Source: Allorhodopirellula heiligendammensis
GTDB lineage: Bacteria > Planctomycetota > Planctomycetia > Pirellulales > Pirellulaceae
Length of the DNA: 64,000 nucleotides
Direction: 5' to 3'
Assembly: GCF_007860105.1 (NCBI RefSeq)
Contig: NZ_SJPU01000001.1
Coordinates: 1,190,090 to 1,254,089 of the forward strand
Position numbers and translations under genes: made by a program. This document shows, in pieces, positions 17,764 to 26,935 of this stretch (the first letter of the stretch is position 1; every line of letters starts with the position of its first letter). The notes under the pieces were generated by a model. The model ran no database searches. It was given only the letters and a program-made list of their open reading frames with translations, and was not told the DNA's origin.

Positions 17764-18629
17764 GCGAACCACTCGACGGCATTTCGGAACATCGCGAGAC
17801 CGTCACCCTCGGCAGGTTGCGTCTTGCGACGCGTCCAAAATGGATGTTGGGTTGCGTCGATATGACGTTCGGGGTGCGGCATCAAACCGAAAACACGCCC
17901 CGACGCGTCGCAGACACCCGCCACGTTGGCGTCACCACCATTGGGATTACACGGGAACTGCAGCGTTTCGGATTGAATCTTGCCGGACTCGTCACAATAA
18001 CGCAGCGGTAACCGACCGGTGCTGCGGAGTTCCTCGAGAGCGTCCGCGTCGCGGGCCACAAATTTGCCCTCGGCGTGGGCCATCGGCAGGTACATCTGTG
18101 TGATGTTCTTGAGAAAAACGCACGGTGTTTGGTCGACTGTCAAGTGTACCCAGCGGGCTTCGAACCGACCGTGATTATTCCATGTCAACGTCGCGGGCGG
18201 GACCTCGTGCTGGTAACTTGAGTCACCTTGCCAGTTGGTGTTGGAGTCAGTTTCACCTCCGCTGGCTACGGCAACGGCCTCGGGCGTGCTGACGCCCGAG
18301 GTCAATACCCCTAGACGCATTAACACTTGCATGCCGTTGCAAATACCAAGCACAAGGTTGTCGCCGCTGTCAACAAAATGATGAATCATGTCGTCGAGAT
18401 GGTGACGCATCCGTGTCGCTAAGATCCGACCGGCGGCGATATCATCACCGTAGCTGAATCCGCCGGGAATGCACAGGATCTGATATCGCTTGTGCAACGC
18501 CGGGTTGTCCATTAACCGACCAACATGAATTCGCTCAGCAGTCGCACCTGCGACTTCGAAAGCATGAGCGGTTTCCACATCACAGTTGGTGCCGGGAGCA
18601 CGTAATACGAGAACGCGTGGAGCAGACAT
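17760..18629 (-). CDS. purQ: Phosphoribosylformylglycinamidine synthase subunit PurQ (glutamine amidotransferase)
   Basis: The 289-residue class I glutamine amidotransferase supplies ammonia for FGAM formation in purine synthesis. ATG 18629 is chosen because the family begins with short strands such as PRVLVLRAPGTNCDVET. The open frame continues upstream without homology. PGGFSYGDD is the PurQ oxyanion strand. The nucleophile is C97 in VLGICNGMQVL, and MPHPERHIDAT carries the catalytic His and Glu. It is longer than the roughly 225-residue Bacillus-type PurQ, with an extra segment around 110-140 (VASGGETDSNTNWQG). PurL and PurS are not in the window. Confidence 0.93.
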   Translation of the reverse strand: MSAPRVLVLRAPGTNCDVETAHAFEVAGATAERIHVGRLMDNPALHKRYQILCIPGGFSYGDDIAAGRILATRMRHHLDDMIHHFVDSGDNLVLGICNGMQVLMRLGVLTSGVSTPEAVAVASGGETDSNTNWQGDSSYQHEVPPATLTWNNHGRFEARWVHLTVDQTPCVFLKNITQMYLPMAHAEGKFVARDADALEELRSTGRLPLRYCDESGKIQSETLQFPCNPNGGDANVAGVCDASGRVFGLMPHPERHIDATQHPFWTRRKTQPAEGDGLAMFRNAVEWFA

Positions 18630-18718
18630 TACCAGTGAGGGAGTGACGAGGAGGGAGCGGAAAAGTCGTGTGCGAAGGGCAGGAGGGGAACGAAGACCTG
18701 ACTCTCTTGCCAGAAAAC

Positions 18719-20395
18719 TTAGTCGTTTATTTGCGAGGGGGCAACGTGGTCGGAGGTCGGGCGGGTAATCAATTCGCCTCGTTGCGGGTAACCACCATCG
18801 ACATCGATCTGTTGGGTTTGATGGCACCGCCAGTTTTCATTGTCAGCTTCCGGGAAATCACTGCGGAAATGGACGCCTCGCGACTCACAGCGGGACAACG
18901 CCGCTGCGGTCATCGCGGACGCGGTGAGCAGTAAATTCTGCAGTTCCCAGCCTTCCACGGAGTCGAATTGGTGGGGCATCACGTACGCGGAAAGAGAACG
19001 AATCTGTTCGTGTGCCTGGGCCAGCCCCTCCGCGTCCCGTTGGACACCGACTCGTCGACCCATCAGGCTTTTGAGCGATATCCGCACGTCAGCGATATCG
19101 AATGCTCGCGTTTGCTCGCGAGGCGTTTGCTGAATGCGGTAGGCCATCATTCGGTGAGGCCCCTCCGCCGCCGAACGACTGGCTGCCTCCCCCGCGTGAG
19201 CCCCGTAGACGAGGCCCTCGAGCAGACTGTTGCTGGCCAAACGATTGGCACCATGTAATCCTGAACTGGTCGCCTCCCCAGCCGCCCACAATCCAGGTAA
19301 CGAGGTACGTCCCTGACTGTCCACACTGACGCCACCAATCATGTAGTGCGCCCCCGGGCGAACCGGGATGCGGTCGGTCGTAATGTCCAGGCCAAACTGC
19401 AAGCACGCTTCGGCGATACCGGGAAATCGACTGCGGACGTGGTGGGGATCGAGATGGGCAAGACTGAGATACACGCACGCTTGGGAAGTCTCTTTCATCT
19501 GGCTCACGATCGACTGACTGACGATGTCTCGAGGTGCTAACTCAGCGCGATCGTCGTATTTCGGCATGAACCGCTCACCGCTTTCATCGACCAGGTAGGC
19601 ACCTTCACCACGGACCGCTTCGGTGATTAGCGAGCGTGACGAGCCCGCAATGTAAAGAACCGTGGGATGAAACTGGATAAATTCCATGTCACGAAGCTGC
19701 ACGCCGGCCCGGTAAGCCAACGACGTACCATCACCGGTCGCAACGGCAGGATTGGTGGATTCCCGAAAGACCTGTCCGACGCCCCCCGTACATAAAATGG
19801 TTTCCTTTGCCCATACCATGGTGGGCTGCTCACCCGCGCGCACTATCACCGCCCCCCGACAGCGTCCCTCCAGAGTGAGAAGATCGACTGTAAATGCGTT
19901 TTCCCAAACATCGATATTGGGTGCCGAATGGGTATGCTCGATGACCGCTCGCATGATCTCGCGTCCCGTGGCATCACCCATGGCATGGACAATTCGCTCG
20001 TGCGAGTGCCCGCCTTCGCGACCCAATGCGAGTGCGCCGGCGTGCTTATCAAATTGCGTGCCCCAACGAATTAATTCTTCAATCCGCAGCGGGCCCTCAC
20101 GAATGACCCTCTCGACGACATCGCGGTCGCATAGGTTCGCACCTGCAATCAGGGTGTCGCGGATGTGATCGTCGAAGCAATCTTCCGGGTCGAGCACGCC
20201 CGCAATGCCGCCCTGAGCGTAATTACTGTTCGATTCACGCAATTTGTCTTTCGTCACGACCAGCACCGATAGGTTCGGCTCGACCGCGTGGGCAGCACGC
20301 AACCCCGCCAGTCCACCACCGATGATCAGCACGTCAGTGAACCGGTGATTGGCTCGACGCGAATCAAAAGGAACGAGATAGCGAGGCGTGATCAT
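18719..20395 (-). CDS. nadB: L-aspartate oxidase NadB
   Basis: The flavoenzyme of 558 residues oxidises L-aspartate to iminoaspartate in de novo NAD synthesis. The FAD-binding loop is DVLIIGGGLAGLRAA at about 21-35. NYAQGGIAG follows the flavin-site pattern, and HGRE-type catalytic sequence appears as GREGGHSHERIVHA. GEATSSGLHGANRLASNSLLEG is the family hallmark (only part is quoted in other databases as HGANRLASNSL). ATG 20395 is chosen at the usual distance before the FAD loop; ATG 20458 is possible. No clear Shine-Dalgarno is visible. It precedes purQ by 89 bases on the same strand, so co-transcription is likely. Confidence 0.94.
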   Translation of the reverse strand: MITPRYLVPFDSRRANHRFTDVLIIGGGLAGLRAAHAVEPNLSVLVVTKDKLRESNSNYAQGGIAGVLDPEDCFDDHIRDTLIAGANLCDRDVVERVIREGPLRIEELIRWGTQFDKHAGALALGREGGHSHERIVHAMGDATGREIMRAVIEHTHSAPNIDVWENAFTVDLLTLEGRCRGAVIVRAGEQPTMVWAKETILCTGGVGQVFRESTNPAVATGDGTSLAYRAGVQLRDMEFIQFHPTVLYIAGSSRSLITEAVRGEGAYLVDESGERFMPKYDDRAELAPRDIVSQSIVSQMKETSQACVYLSLAHLDPHHVRSRFPGIAEACLQFGLDITTDRIPVRPGAHYMIGGVSVDSQGRTSLPGLWAAGEATSSGLHGANRLASNSLLEGLVYGAHAGEAASRSAAEGPHRMMAYRIQQTPREQTRAFDIADVRISLKSLMGRRVGVQRDAEGLAQAHEQIRSLSAYVMPHQFDSVEGWELQNLLLTASAMTAAALSRCESRGVHFRSDFPEADNENWRCHQTQQIDVDGGYPQRGELITRPTSDHVAPSQIND

Positions 20396-20889
20396 GACGG
20401 GCGAAACACCGGCGACGGGGGCAAAAGTGAGAGGTACGTGTTCTCGACAAGCGTCCATTGTACCCGCTACTCTTGTTCTCCATGAGCACCCCCACCGAAT
20501 CTGCCGTACCCGCCTTGTCGTCACGACCGCTGCGGCGTGACGCCGGCCAGAGATTCCAGGTATTCAAGGTACCACTTGCCCGACCGGACCGGGCCCGGAC
20601 GTCCCACCTTCATCCCCAGGTGAGTCCCCTGCGACGGTTCTGCTGGGCGGAATATTCTGGTTTCGCAGATTACTGTGAGAATCGGCTGTCCGTTTGCCCG
20701 CCAGATAGGGATCGCAGCGGCTTTTTTACCTCCCGAGATGGATTAGATGATTAAACTGGGTTGCAACACGATATCGATCGCCACCAGTCACCCAACGTCC
20801 TCGACAGGCGGCGAGAGCATCCCCGATTGGACGATTGTTTCACCAAATTATCAGAATGACATACCAACTGAATTGGACACGCTCGGATC
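20396..20889. promoter_or_regulatory. Divergent intergenic region between nadB and pssA
   Basis: These 494 bases separate two divergent genes and should hold both promoters. I see no convincing gene; a 98-codon plus-strand frame here is low-complexity and lacks a ribosome-binding site. A weak promoter-like pair, TTGGAC (20827) and TATCAG (20849) with 16 bases between, lies 36 bases before the pssA start. Confidence 0.3.
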
Positions 20890-21903
20890 ATGAGTGAACT
20901 CAAACCGCGGCACCCCGATTCGGATTGGACAGATCCTGATGATGACTCGGACTTGGAAGTCGATCAACTTGCCGATGAGATTGTCTCATCTGCCGATGTC
21001 GACGATGACGATCTCGCTCGACGTAAAATGGAGCGCAATCGTCGCCGGCGTAAACGGCACTCACGCAAACGCCGGCGTCTGACACTGGCCGTCCTACCCA
21101 CCGTGCTTACGCTCGGCAATGGGGTTTGCGGATTGGCTGCGATCGCAATCGCAGTCAGCACCGATACCCTGGCGTGGGATTTGGAGACAAAACTCTATGC
21201 CGCTGGGCTACTCATCTTCGGGGGGATGCTGTTTGATGCCCTCGATGGGTCGGCGGCGCGGTTGACGGGGCAAGCAAGTCGGTTTGGTGCCGAACTCGAC
21301 TCGCTCTGTGATGCCGTGACCTTTGGCGTGGCCCCTGCCGTGATCGTGTGGCGGATCAGTGATGCGTTACCGCAACGGTTGACCTGGGCGATTGGTGTGT
21401 TGTTTGCAATCTGTGTGCTCCTGCGACTAGCCCGATTTAACGTCGAGACACCAGAGGACGATGACCACGAGGGATTTGAAGGGTTGCCCAGTCCGGCGGC
21501 AGCGGGCACTCTGGCAGCCTTCGCGATCGCGATTCCCGATGTCAAATTCTATGCCACCTCAGACGAGTACCATGCATGGATTGGCAGTATGAGTGCTTGG
21601 ACGCTGGAAGCGTCACACTTCTTCATACCGGTCCTGGCGGCGGTGCTGGCCTTTCTGATGGTTTCCCGGTTTCGCTACCCGCATGTGTTCGCGCAGTTGT
21701 TACGCGGACGTCGAACGCCCAATCAGATCGGTCAGGCATTATTCGCGGTCGTCGGCGTGGTATTGCTGCACTGGGTCGCCCTGCCCTTGATGTTGTGCTA
21801 CTTCAGTTTCGGCTCGCCGCTGCGATCTCTGTTCGGTAAAGATCGCCGAGTGGGCACAACTCCGTCTACCGACAGCGGTGAACACCCTGCCGCCCACAGG
21901 TAA
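20890..21903 (+). CDS. pssA: CDP-diacylglycerol--serine O-phosphatidyltransferase
   Basis: The 337-residue membrane enzyme makes phosphatidylserine, the precursor of phosphatidylethanolamine. The CDP-alcohol phosphotransferase signature D-x2-DG-x2-AR-x8-G-x3-D-x3-D is complete, from D116 through D119 and G120 to D141. Several hydrophobic helices surround it (TLAVLPTVLTLGNGVCGLAA; LYAAGLLIFGGMLFDAL; HWVALPLMLCYF). The first 65 residues are unusual: an acidic stretch (DDDSDLEVDQLADE) followed by a very basic one (RRRRKRHSRKRRR), presumably cytosolic and at the membrane surface. It is monocistronic, ending at a shared terminator with trxB. Confidence 0.93.
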   Translation: MSELKPRHPDSDWTDPDDDSDLEVDQLADEIVSSADVDDDDLARRKMERNRRRRKRHSRKRRRLTLAVLPTVLTLGNGVCGLAAIAIAVSTDTLAWDLETKLYAAGLLIFGGMLFDALDGSAARLTGQASRFGAELDSLCDAVTFGVAPAVIVWRISDALPQRLTWAIGVLFAICVLLRLARFNVETPEDDDHEGFEGLPSPAAAGTLAAFAIAIPDVKFYATSDEYHAWIGSMSAWTLEASHFFIPVLAAVLAFLMVSRFRYPHVFAQLLRGRRTPNQIGQALFAVVGVVLLHWVALPLMLCYFSFGSPLRSLFGKDRRVGTTPSTDSGEHPAAHR

Positions 21904-21935
21904 CGGCACGGAGGAAAATCACTCCGCTCGCCCAG

Positions 21936-21957
21936 TGAGGTAGCGGCGGCTACCTCA
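21936..21957. terminator. Convergent terminator hairpin between pssA and trxB
   Basis: TGAGGTAGC (21936-21944) and GCTACCTCA (21949-21957) form a perfect 9-bp stem with a GGCG loop. On the minus strand it is preceded by a T-run, and on the plus strand followed by ATAAAAA, so it fits neither orientation as a textbook U-tract terminator. Its position between two convergent stops still makes termination or 3'-end protection the best reading. Confidence 0.5.
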
Positions 21958-21988
21958 TAAAAATCGTCGCGTGCGAAGCGACCTCGCC

Positions 21989-23116
21989 TTACTCGGCTAC
22001 TGAGGCGCTAACGATCGATTCTTGCTCGACGAGGAAACGTTCGGAATCCAGTGCCGCCATGCAGCCGGTACCGGCCGACGTGATGGCTTGTCGATAGTAG
22101 TCGTCCGCGACATCTCCGGCTGCGAATACGCCCGGCACGTTGGTATTGGTGCGAAACGGCCGCGCCCACTGGATGTAACCAGCAGAATTCATTTCGACGG
22201 CGCCATCGAGAAACGCGGTATTGGGTGTGTGACCAATTGCAACAAACATCCCGCCGACCTCGAGATCGCTAATGGAATCGTCAACCGTGCTCTTGATCTT
22301 AAGGCCGGTGACGATCTTTCCGTCGCCGATCACTTCATCGACAACGGTATTCCATTTCATCTCGATCTTCGGGTGGTTCAGGGCCCGCTCCTGCATCACT
22401 TTGCTCGCCCGCATCTCGTCGCGGCGGACGATCAAGTAGATCTTGTCCGCACCTTTCAGGTTGGCGAGGTAGGTAGCCTCCTCGACCGCCGAATCGCCGC
22501 CCCCGACAACCGCCAGCGGCTTACTACGGAAGATTGGCAGCGCACCGTCGCAAACGGCACAGGCACTAACACCTTTGTTTTTATATTCCTCTTCACTGGG
22601 CAGACCTAAATAGTTTGCGCGCGCGCCCGTTGCGATGATCACAGTGTGCGCCTGAACCGGTTCACCTGCAGCGGGATAGAGAGTATGAGGCGGACCCGAG
22701 AAGTCTACCCGTTCGATGTCGTCGCTGATCACGCGAGTGCCGAAATTAAGTGCCTGCTGCTTCATCAGCTCCATCAACTCGGTGCCCTGAACGGCGTAGT
22801 GAGGCTGGTCATCGCGTGTATGACCGGCCGGCACGGGTGGAAGATTGTAGTGCCGGTCTTTATTGACGGCCGACTCCACGAACGCACGGACGTTGCCCGC
22901 TGGGAAGCCTGCGTAGTTCTCGACCTCTGTCGTGTATGCCAGCTGCCCCAAGGGGATCATGTCCTGACGAAACGTCCCCTCGTACAGCACCGGATCCAGG
23001 TTGGCACGGGCGGCGTAAATTGCCGCTGACCAGCCTGCGGGTCCGCTACCGATGATGATCGTTTTCTCGGGACCGTCGCTGCCAACGGGTCGGGGAGTGT
23101 CAGGGGTCGAAGACAT
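21989..23116 (-). CDS. trxB: Thioredoxin-disulfide reductase
   Basis: This 375-residue flavoprotein transfers electrons from NADPH to thioredoxin. FAD loop: [18 protein letters not shown] (about 20-37). Redox cysteines: CAVC at 186-189, within [19 protein letters not shown] loop: [17 protein letters not shown]-terminal FAD motif: [27 protein letters not shown]. It is about 50 residues longer than the E. coli enzyme, with a 25-residue insertion at about 84-108 ([19 protein letters not shown]) after the first FAD segment. ATG 23116 is chosen; the 33 upstream codons lack homology. Confidence 0.94.
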   Translation of the reverse strand: MSSTPDTPRPVGSDGPEKTIIIGSGPAGWSAAIYAARANLDPVLYEGTFRQDMIPLGQLAYTTEVENYAGFPAGNVRAFVESAVNKDRHYNLPPVPAGHTRDDQPHYAVQGTELMELMKQQALNFGTRVISDDIERVDFSGPPHTLYPAAGEPVQAHTVIIATGARANYLGLPSEEEYKNKGVSACAVCDGALPIFRSKPLAVVGGGDSAVEEATYLANLKGADKIYLIVRRDEMRASKVMQERALNHPKIEMKWNTVVDEVIGDGKIVTGLKIKSTVDDSISDLEVGGMFVAIGHTPNTAFLDGAVEMNSAGYIQWARPFRTNTNVPGVFAAGDVADDYYRQAITSAGTGCMAALDSERFLVEQESIVSASVAE

Positions 23117-23263
23117 GTCGATTCTCAATAAAAGTGGTTCAGACAATAGCTCAGCGCTGTCACACATGTCCCCCGTACTCGCGGGTGAGTGCGAAGGCGC
23201 TGGCAGTATACGCAAATAATCAGCTTCATTACAGGCTGGAGGCTGCCTGATACCGGGGCTGCT

Positions 23264-24058
23264 CTACCAGCGTCCAGTCCACTGGTCGGCGTGGACAATC
23301 CGCCGCGCCTCCTCGCTAATTCCATATCGCAAATTGGGTTGATTCAACTCCAGAAACACGGTGTACTTCTGGTGAACGGCGTCACTGAAGACCACCGGAG
23401 CATGCGAAATTCTTAACAGGTGTACGGGGATACCATTCCAACGCCGCGTATAGACGCCCGCATCGAGAGACTGTTCGGCGTGCAATCCATAGTGGTTCGT
23501 CAACGTGGCAACAATCCGCTGAGAGTCGCCGGTAAACCCGTGCAGATTAATACGCTGAATCGCTCCGGAATGATCAAAGTAGTAGGTGAGCGTGCCAGCT
23601 AAATCATCCGCGCGGATGCCGGTGACCACCGGGACTCGCAGCCCTTCGAGCTGCAGATCGGCGAGGACTGTTGATACCCGCGAAAAGCGATCGAGAATCA
23701 TCGGAGGAGTCAAGTCGAAACGGAGTGCCTCGCGAATGTCCGCGACGTTATTTCCCACCAAACTCGGGGCTGCATTCTCATCCGCAGGAACGGCACCCAG
23801 CTTTCTCGCGAGGTCGTCTTCGTAGCGATACTTCTCCGACGAGATCGGTCGCAACGTTTCCACCTGATAGAGTGAGTGCGCGGGATAGTCGCTTGAGGTG
23901 ACTGCCGGTGCCGACCCACCCTCACTCGATGTTACACCCAAAACCTGTTTCTGGACGGTGCTGACGGTTTCACGTCCCCACTGCGTTTGATTGGCAACGT
24001 ACGGAGTGCCAACAGCGACCGCGAGTACCGTAGCTTGTCCGAATTTCCCGCCGATCAT
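23264..24058 (-). CDS. Hypothetical protein, planctomycete type
   Basis: This 264-residue protein has a weak N-terminal hydrophobic segment (QATVLAVAVGTPYVA) that may anchor it or act as signal. The C-terminal half has alternating beta/alpha character, with GTLTYYFDHSGAIQRINLHGFTG and a conserved-looking GVYTRRWNGIPVHLLRIS. I recognise no catalytic motif. I have seen similar proteins only as uncharacterised planctomycete entries, so lineage restriction is likely but unchecked. It lies between trxB and the propeller-like protein gene on the same strand. Confidence 0.7.
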   Translation of the reverse strand: MIGGKFGQATVLAVAVGTPYVANQTQWGRETVSTVQKQVLGVTSSEGGSAPAVTSSDYPAHSLYQVETLRPISSEKYRYEDDLARKLGAVPADENAAPSLVGNNVADIREALRFDLTPPMILDRFSRVSTVLADLQLEGLRVPVVTGIRADDLAGTLTYYFDHSGAIQRINLHGFTGDSQRIVATLTNHYGLHAEQSLDAGVYTRRWNGIPVHLLRISHAPVVFSDAVHQKYTVFLELNQPNLRYGISEEARRIVHADQWTGRW

Positions 24059-24284
24059 CCGTGCCTCTCCGGCCTACACATGCGATAACCTTGCCGCAGC
24101 GGACCCGCTGCCCACCGTCCCACTTTGGAATTCATCGTCGCCAGAGACACGCTGCCAACGCAAAAATTTCCCGCACCGCGACAGAGCCTACGATCGGGTT
24201 AATCCTAGCAAGCAACACGACCCCTGGAAGGACGCTGGTCACTCAGCTAATCAGTTAGATCAGTCCGCTCGCGTCCCATGAAAC

Positions 24285-25700
24285 CTAGGGACTGTCCAAG
24301 TCATGAACTTTGCAGACATCGTCGAGATCAATCCGGTACAACATTTGGTTGTAGTCATAGCGTGGTGTCGGGGATGGGTTACCCGAGAATTCTTTCGTAT
24401 AAGTTCCCTCGAATAATAGGACCGGGGAGTCGGTTTGAGTGAGGTCGGCGTGAATTCGCGGATTGTAGAACGTGTACTGCGCGTGACTGAGCACCTTGAC
24501 GGCATTTTCCCAAGGCCCTGTGGGTGCGTCGGCTTCGGCATACCAAACTTCTCCGATCAAGGATGGCTCACCAAATCGCTGCACAAATACCGTCACCCAT
24601 CGCCTGCGGTATTCGCTCCAAGCGATTGATCCACTGTGCGGTTCAATCGGCTTGCCATCCTCTGCGGCGGGGATCGTCTTCTGCGGAGACAGTGGCTCCC
24701 ATTTTGCAGGATCCTGCCACGCCTCAAATGTTGCTGGGAATCGAATCGTTGGCAGCGGGTCACCGAGTAAGATCCAACGCTGGCCATCGGCATCGGTCAC
24801 GGTTGCCGGATGACCCTGTGGCAACACCTTCGGTACCTCATCGTTAACGGTCTTATTCCACAACACTTTGAGTTGCTGGAATTTATCCGTCGCTTCGTCC
24901 CAAACACACAGGCCGCGTTCATACGCCTCCAGAGGAGGTTTTATCTTGGCATAGAATGCGACAAGTTTCTGATCGCCCGTTTCGTCGGGGAGGCTCAGAT
25001 ATCCACTCAGCCAAGTGGGGCCGCTACCCGGCATCGGGGCGACTCCCCGCAGGTTCGATTTGTCATCGCGAAAGTAATCGTACTGCAGACGCACAGGCGG
25101 CTGTGGCAAATCGAGGGGCTGCAAGCTGGTCGTTGCACTACTGCTGTCGAAAATCCCTAACGGATACTTGGCCAGTGTGGTGTCGCCCCACAACCAAAAT
25201 CGCTTTCCGCGATGCACGATCGTCTGCACACTGTCGGAACCGAATACGCCGCTCTCCTGCCACTCGAGGTCCTCGCCGAGGCGTTGGCTGTGAGCAAATT
25301 GCCCCGCACCGGTTAGTCGTCCGAGACGTTTCGCCAACATCGTGCGTGAGACCTCAATCCGCGCCGATCCGCCCAGCGTGGGTCGCAATCGCAGACCACG
25401 ATAGCCAAATCCATCTGCAGGAGCCTCGTATCCATCGCTGCGAACGTGAAAATATACTTCGCGATCGAGCAGCTCCGGGGTGTCAATCGCAATTAGGCCG
25501 GCGTTGTCAGTGACGAATTTTAGGTGGTGAGTTGTCTCCAGAAACACAAGTGGCACGGGCCACCCGTTCTCCTTGTCAACGACTTCAATCCGAAAGGGCG
25601 TTGTGGTGGGCTCGGCAGTGCACCGATTCACGGCGATGCAGCATCCCAGGGCCAACGCGACGCAACAAGTGATTCTCGGTGTGTTGTTCATTCGAGCCAT
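24285..25700 (-). CDS. Secreted beta-propeller-like protein (DUF4185/glycosidase-like)
   Basis: About 471 residues from ATG 25700 (ATG 25691 also possible); upstream open codons are arginine-rich and unlikely. It has a signal peptide ending near CTA. Residues about 30-110 look like a carboxypeptidase-regulatory or Ig-like domain (FRIEVVDKENGWPVPLVFLE). The rest shows repeated short blades with Trp and Asp/Asn: FWLWGDTTLAKYPLGIFDSSS, RWVTVFVQRFG, VWYAEADAPTGPWENAVKV and YTFYNPRIHADL. The blade pattern resembles five-bladed glycosidase or DUF4185 proteins. Substrate and activity are unknown. It follows the phosphofructokinase gene by only five bases, so co-transcription is likely. Confidence 0.75.
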   Translation of the reverse strand: MARMNNTPRITCCVALALGCCIAVNRCTAEPTTTPFRIEVVDKENGWPVPLVFLETTHHLKFVTDNAGLIAIDTPELLDREVYFHVRSDGYEAPADGFGYRGLRLRPTLGGSARIEVSRTMLAKRLGRLTGAGQFAHSQRLGEDLEWQESGVFGSDSVQTIVHRGKRFWLWGDTTLAKYPLGIFDSSSATTSLQPLDLPQPPVRLQYDYFRDDKSNLRGVAPMPGSGPTWLSGYLSLPDETGDQKLVAFYAKIKPPLEAYERGLCVWDEATDKFQQLKVLWNKTVNDEVPKVLPQGHPATVTDADGQRWILLGDPLPTIRFPATFEAWQDPAKWEPLSPQKTIPAAEDGKPIEPHSGSIAWSEYRRRWVTVFVQRFGEPSLIGEVWYAEADAPTGPWENAVKVLSHAQYTFYNPRIHADLTQTDSPVLLFEGTYTKEFSGNPSPTPRYDYNQMLYRIDLDDVCKVHDLDSP

Positions 25701-25705
25701 TCTAG

Positions 25706-26935
25706 CTACGCGTGATGAGTTTGCACCGCAGCATTCTTCGGTTGCCCGATCCCTGCCAAAAGATCCCCAAACCAAGGCACATTGATATCGAATGGCTTGC
25801 CGCCTTTGATCCTGTCGAATTCGATCGCACGCAGTTCGCCCCCCTGATCCTCGTCCTGACCGATCACGCCGCCGTCGCCGGCCAAAGCACACTCAACTGC
25901 TTTACGGGCACACTCACCGATCAGGGAAATGTCTTCCTGATTGGCGGCTGCGGCCCGGGCGTAGTAACCGCTCTTCTGAATCAGAGTCTTTTCGGCACCA
26001 AGCATCTCGGCGAACTGTTTACCGAACCACTTGCCCGGATTGACCGCGTCGAGCTTGTAATGGCCGAAGGCATCGCGTGGGACCACTTCACCCCGCGATT
26101 CCATCTCCTCCACGATTGTCTCCACCCCCGCTCCCTCAGAGATGAAAATATTGACGCAATCGTGTTGATCCATGACCGCCCGCAGACGCTGAGCTTCTGA
26201 CTCCAGCTCAAATCGCATCTCAGGAATGTACACGCCATGCACGTCGACACTCTGCCGAGTCAATCCGACGGCAGGCAGGAATTTTGTATGATCGAGCCGC
26301 TCGCGATACTTCACGGCGGTCGCAGCAGTCAGCCATCCGCAGTTTCGTCCCATGACTTCGTGCACAATCAACATCCGCGGGTTCGCACTGTGTTCGGACA
26401 CGATGTTTTCGAAAAATCGCGCGCCCATCTCTGCGGCCGTCCACGCACCCAAACTCTGCTGGATCGGGATCACGTCGTTGTCGATGGTCTTGGGTAGCCC
26501 CACCACCGTGAGTGCGTAGTCATTCTTGGCCAGAAAAGCAGCCAGGTCAGCTGCGGTGGTATTGGTATCGTCACCACCGATCGTGTGCAGCACGTCAACT
26601 TGGTCGGTACGAAGCCGCTCCGCAGCAACCTGCAGTGGGTCTTGCCCGGGCTCAACCAGTCCCCGTTTCACGCAGTCGTCCACGTTGGTCAATTTCACGC
26701 GACTGTTACCGATCGGACTGCCGCCGTGCTCGTGTAGGATTGCCGCCTTGTCGCGAATGTCAGGCGTGACGACGAAACTGTCACCCAACAGCAATCCTTT
26801 GTAGCCGGAACGGTAGCAGATAATCTCTACTTCAGGAGACGTCTCAGTGTACGTCTGGATCAGCGCACCAATGGCGGACGAGAGGCAGGGAGCTAGCCCA
26901 CCCGCTGTGAGGATTCCAACGCGTTTGACCGACAT
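25706..26935 (-). CDS. Pyrophosphate-type 6-phosphofructokinase
   Basis: The 409-residue protein belongs to the group that uses PPi (or sometimes ATP) to phosphorylate fructose 6-phosphate. VGILTAGGLAPCLSSAIGAL is the N-terminal phosphate loop. GGDDTN carries Asp in place of the Gly of ATP enzymes (GGDG), which is the marker for PPi use. PKTIDND holds the catalytic Asp. HEVMGRNCGWL and ISEGAG are further substrate-site motifs. Biochemically, reversible PPi-PFK acts in both glycolysis and gluconeogenesis. A second, divergent copy of the same type lies at 53104-54444. Confidence 0.9.
   Translation of the reverse strand: MSVKRVGILTAGGLAPCLSSAIGALIQTYTETSPEVEIICYRSGYKGLLLGDSFVVTPDIRDKAAILHEHGGSPIGNSRVKLTNVDDCVKRGLVEPGQDPLQVAAERLRTDQVDVLHTIGGDDTNTTAADLAAFLAKNDYALTVVGLPKTIDNDVIPIQQSLGAWTAAEMGARFFENIVSEHSANPRMLIVHEVMGRNCGWLTAATAVKYRERLDHTKFLPAVGLTRQSVDVHGVYIPEMRFELESEAQRLRAVMDQHDCVNIFISEGAGVETIVEEMESRGEVVPRDAFGHYKLDAVNPGKWFGKQFAEMLGAEKTLIQKSGYYARAAAANQEDISLIGECARKAVECALAGDGGVIGQDEDQGGELRAIEFDRIKGGKPFDINVPWFGDLLAGIGQPKNAAVQTHHA

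Noticed and set aside
20458-20754. 98-codon plus-strand frame between nadB and pssA
   Set aside because: No ribosome-binding site, basic low-complexity composition, and partial antisense overlap with the nadB 5' region.
22022-23029. Two long plus-strand frames antisense to trxB
   Set aside because: trxB is unmistakable on the other strand; the antisense frames lack motifs and ribosome-binding sites.
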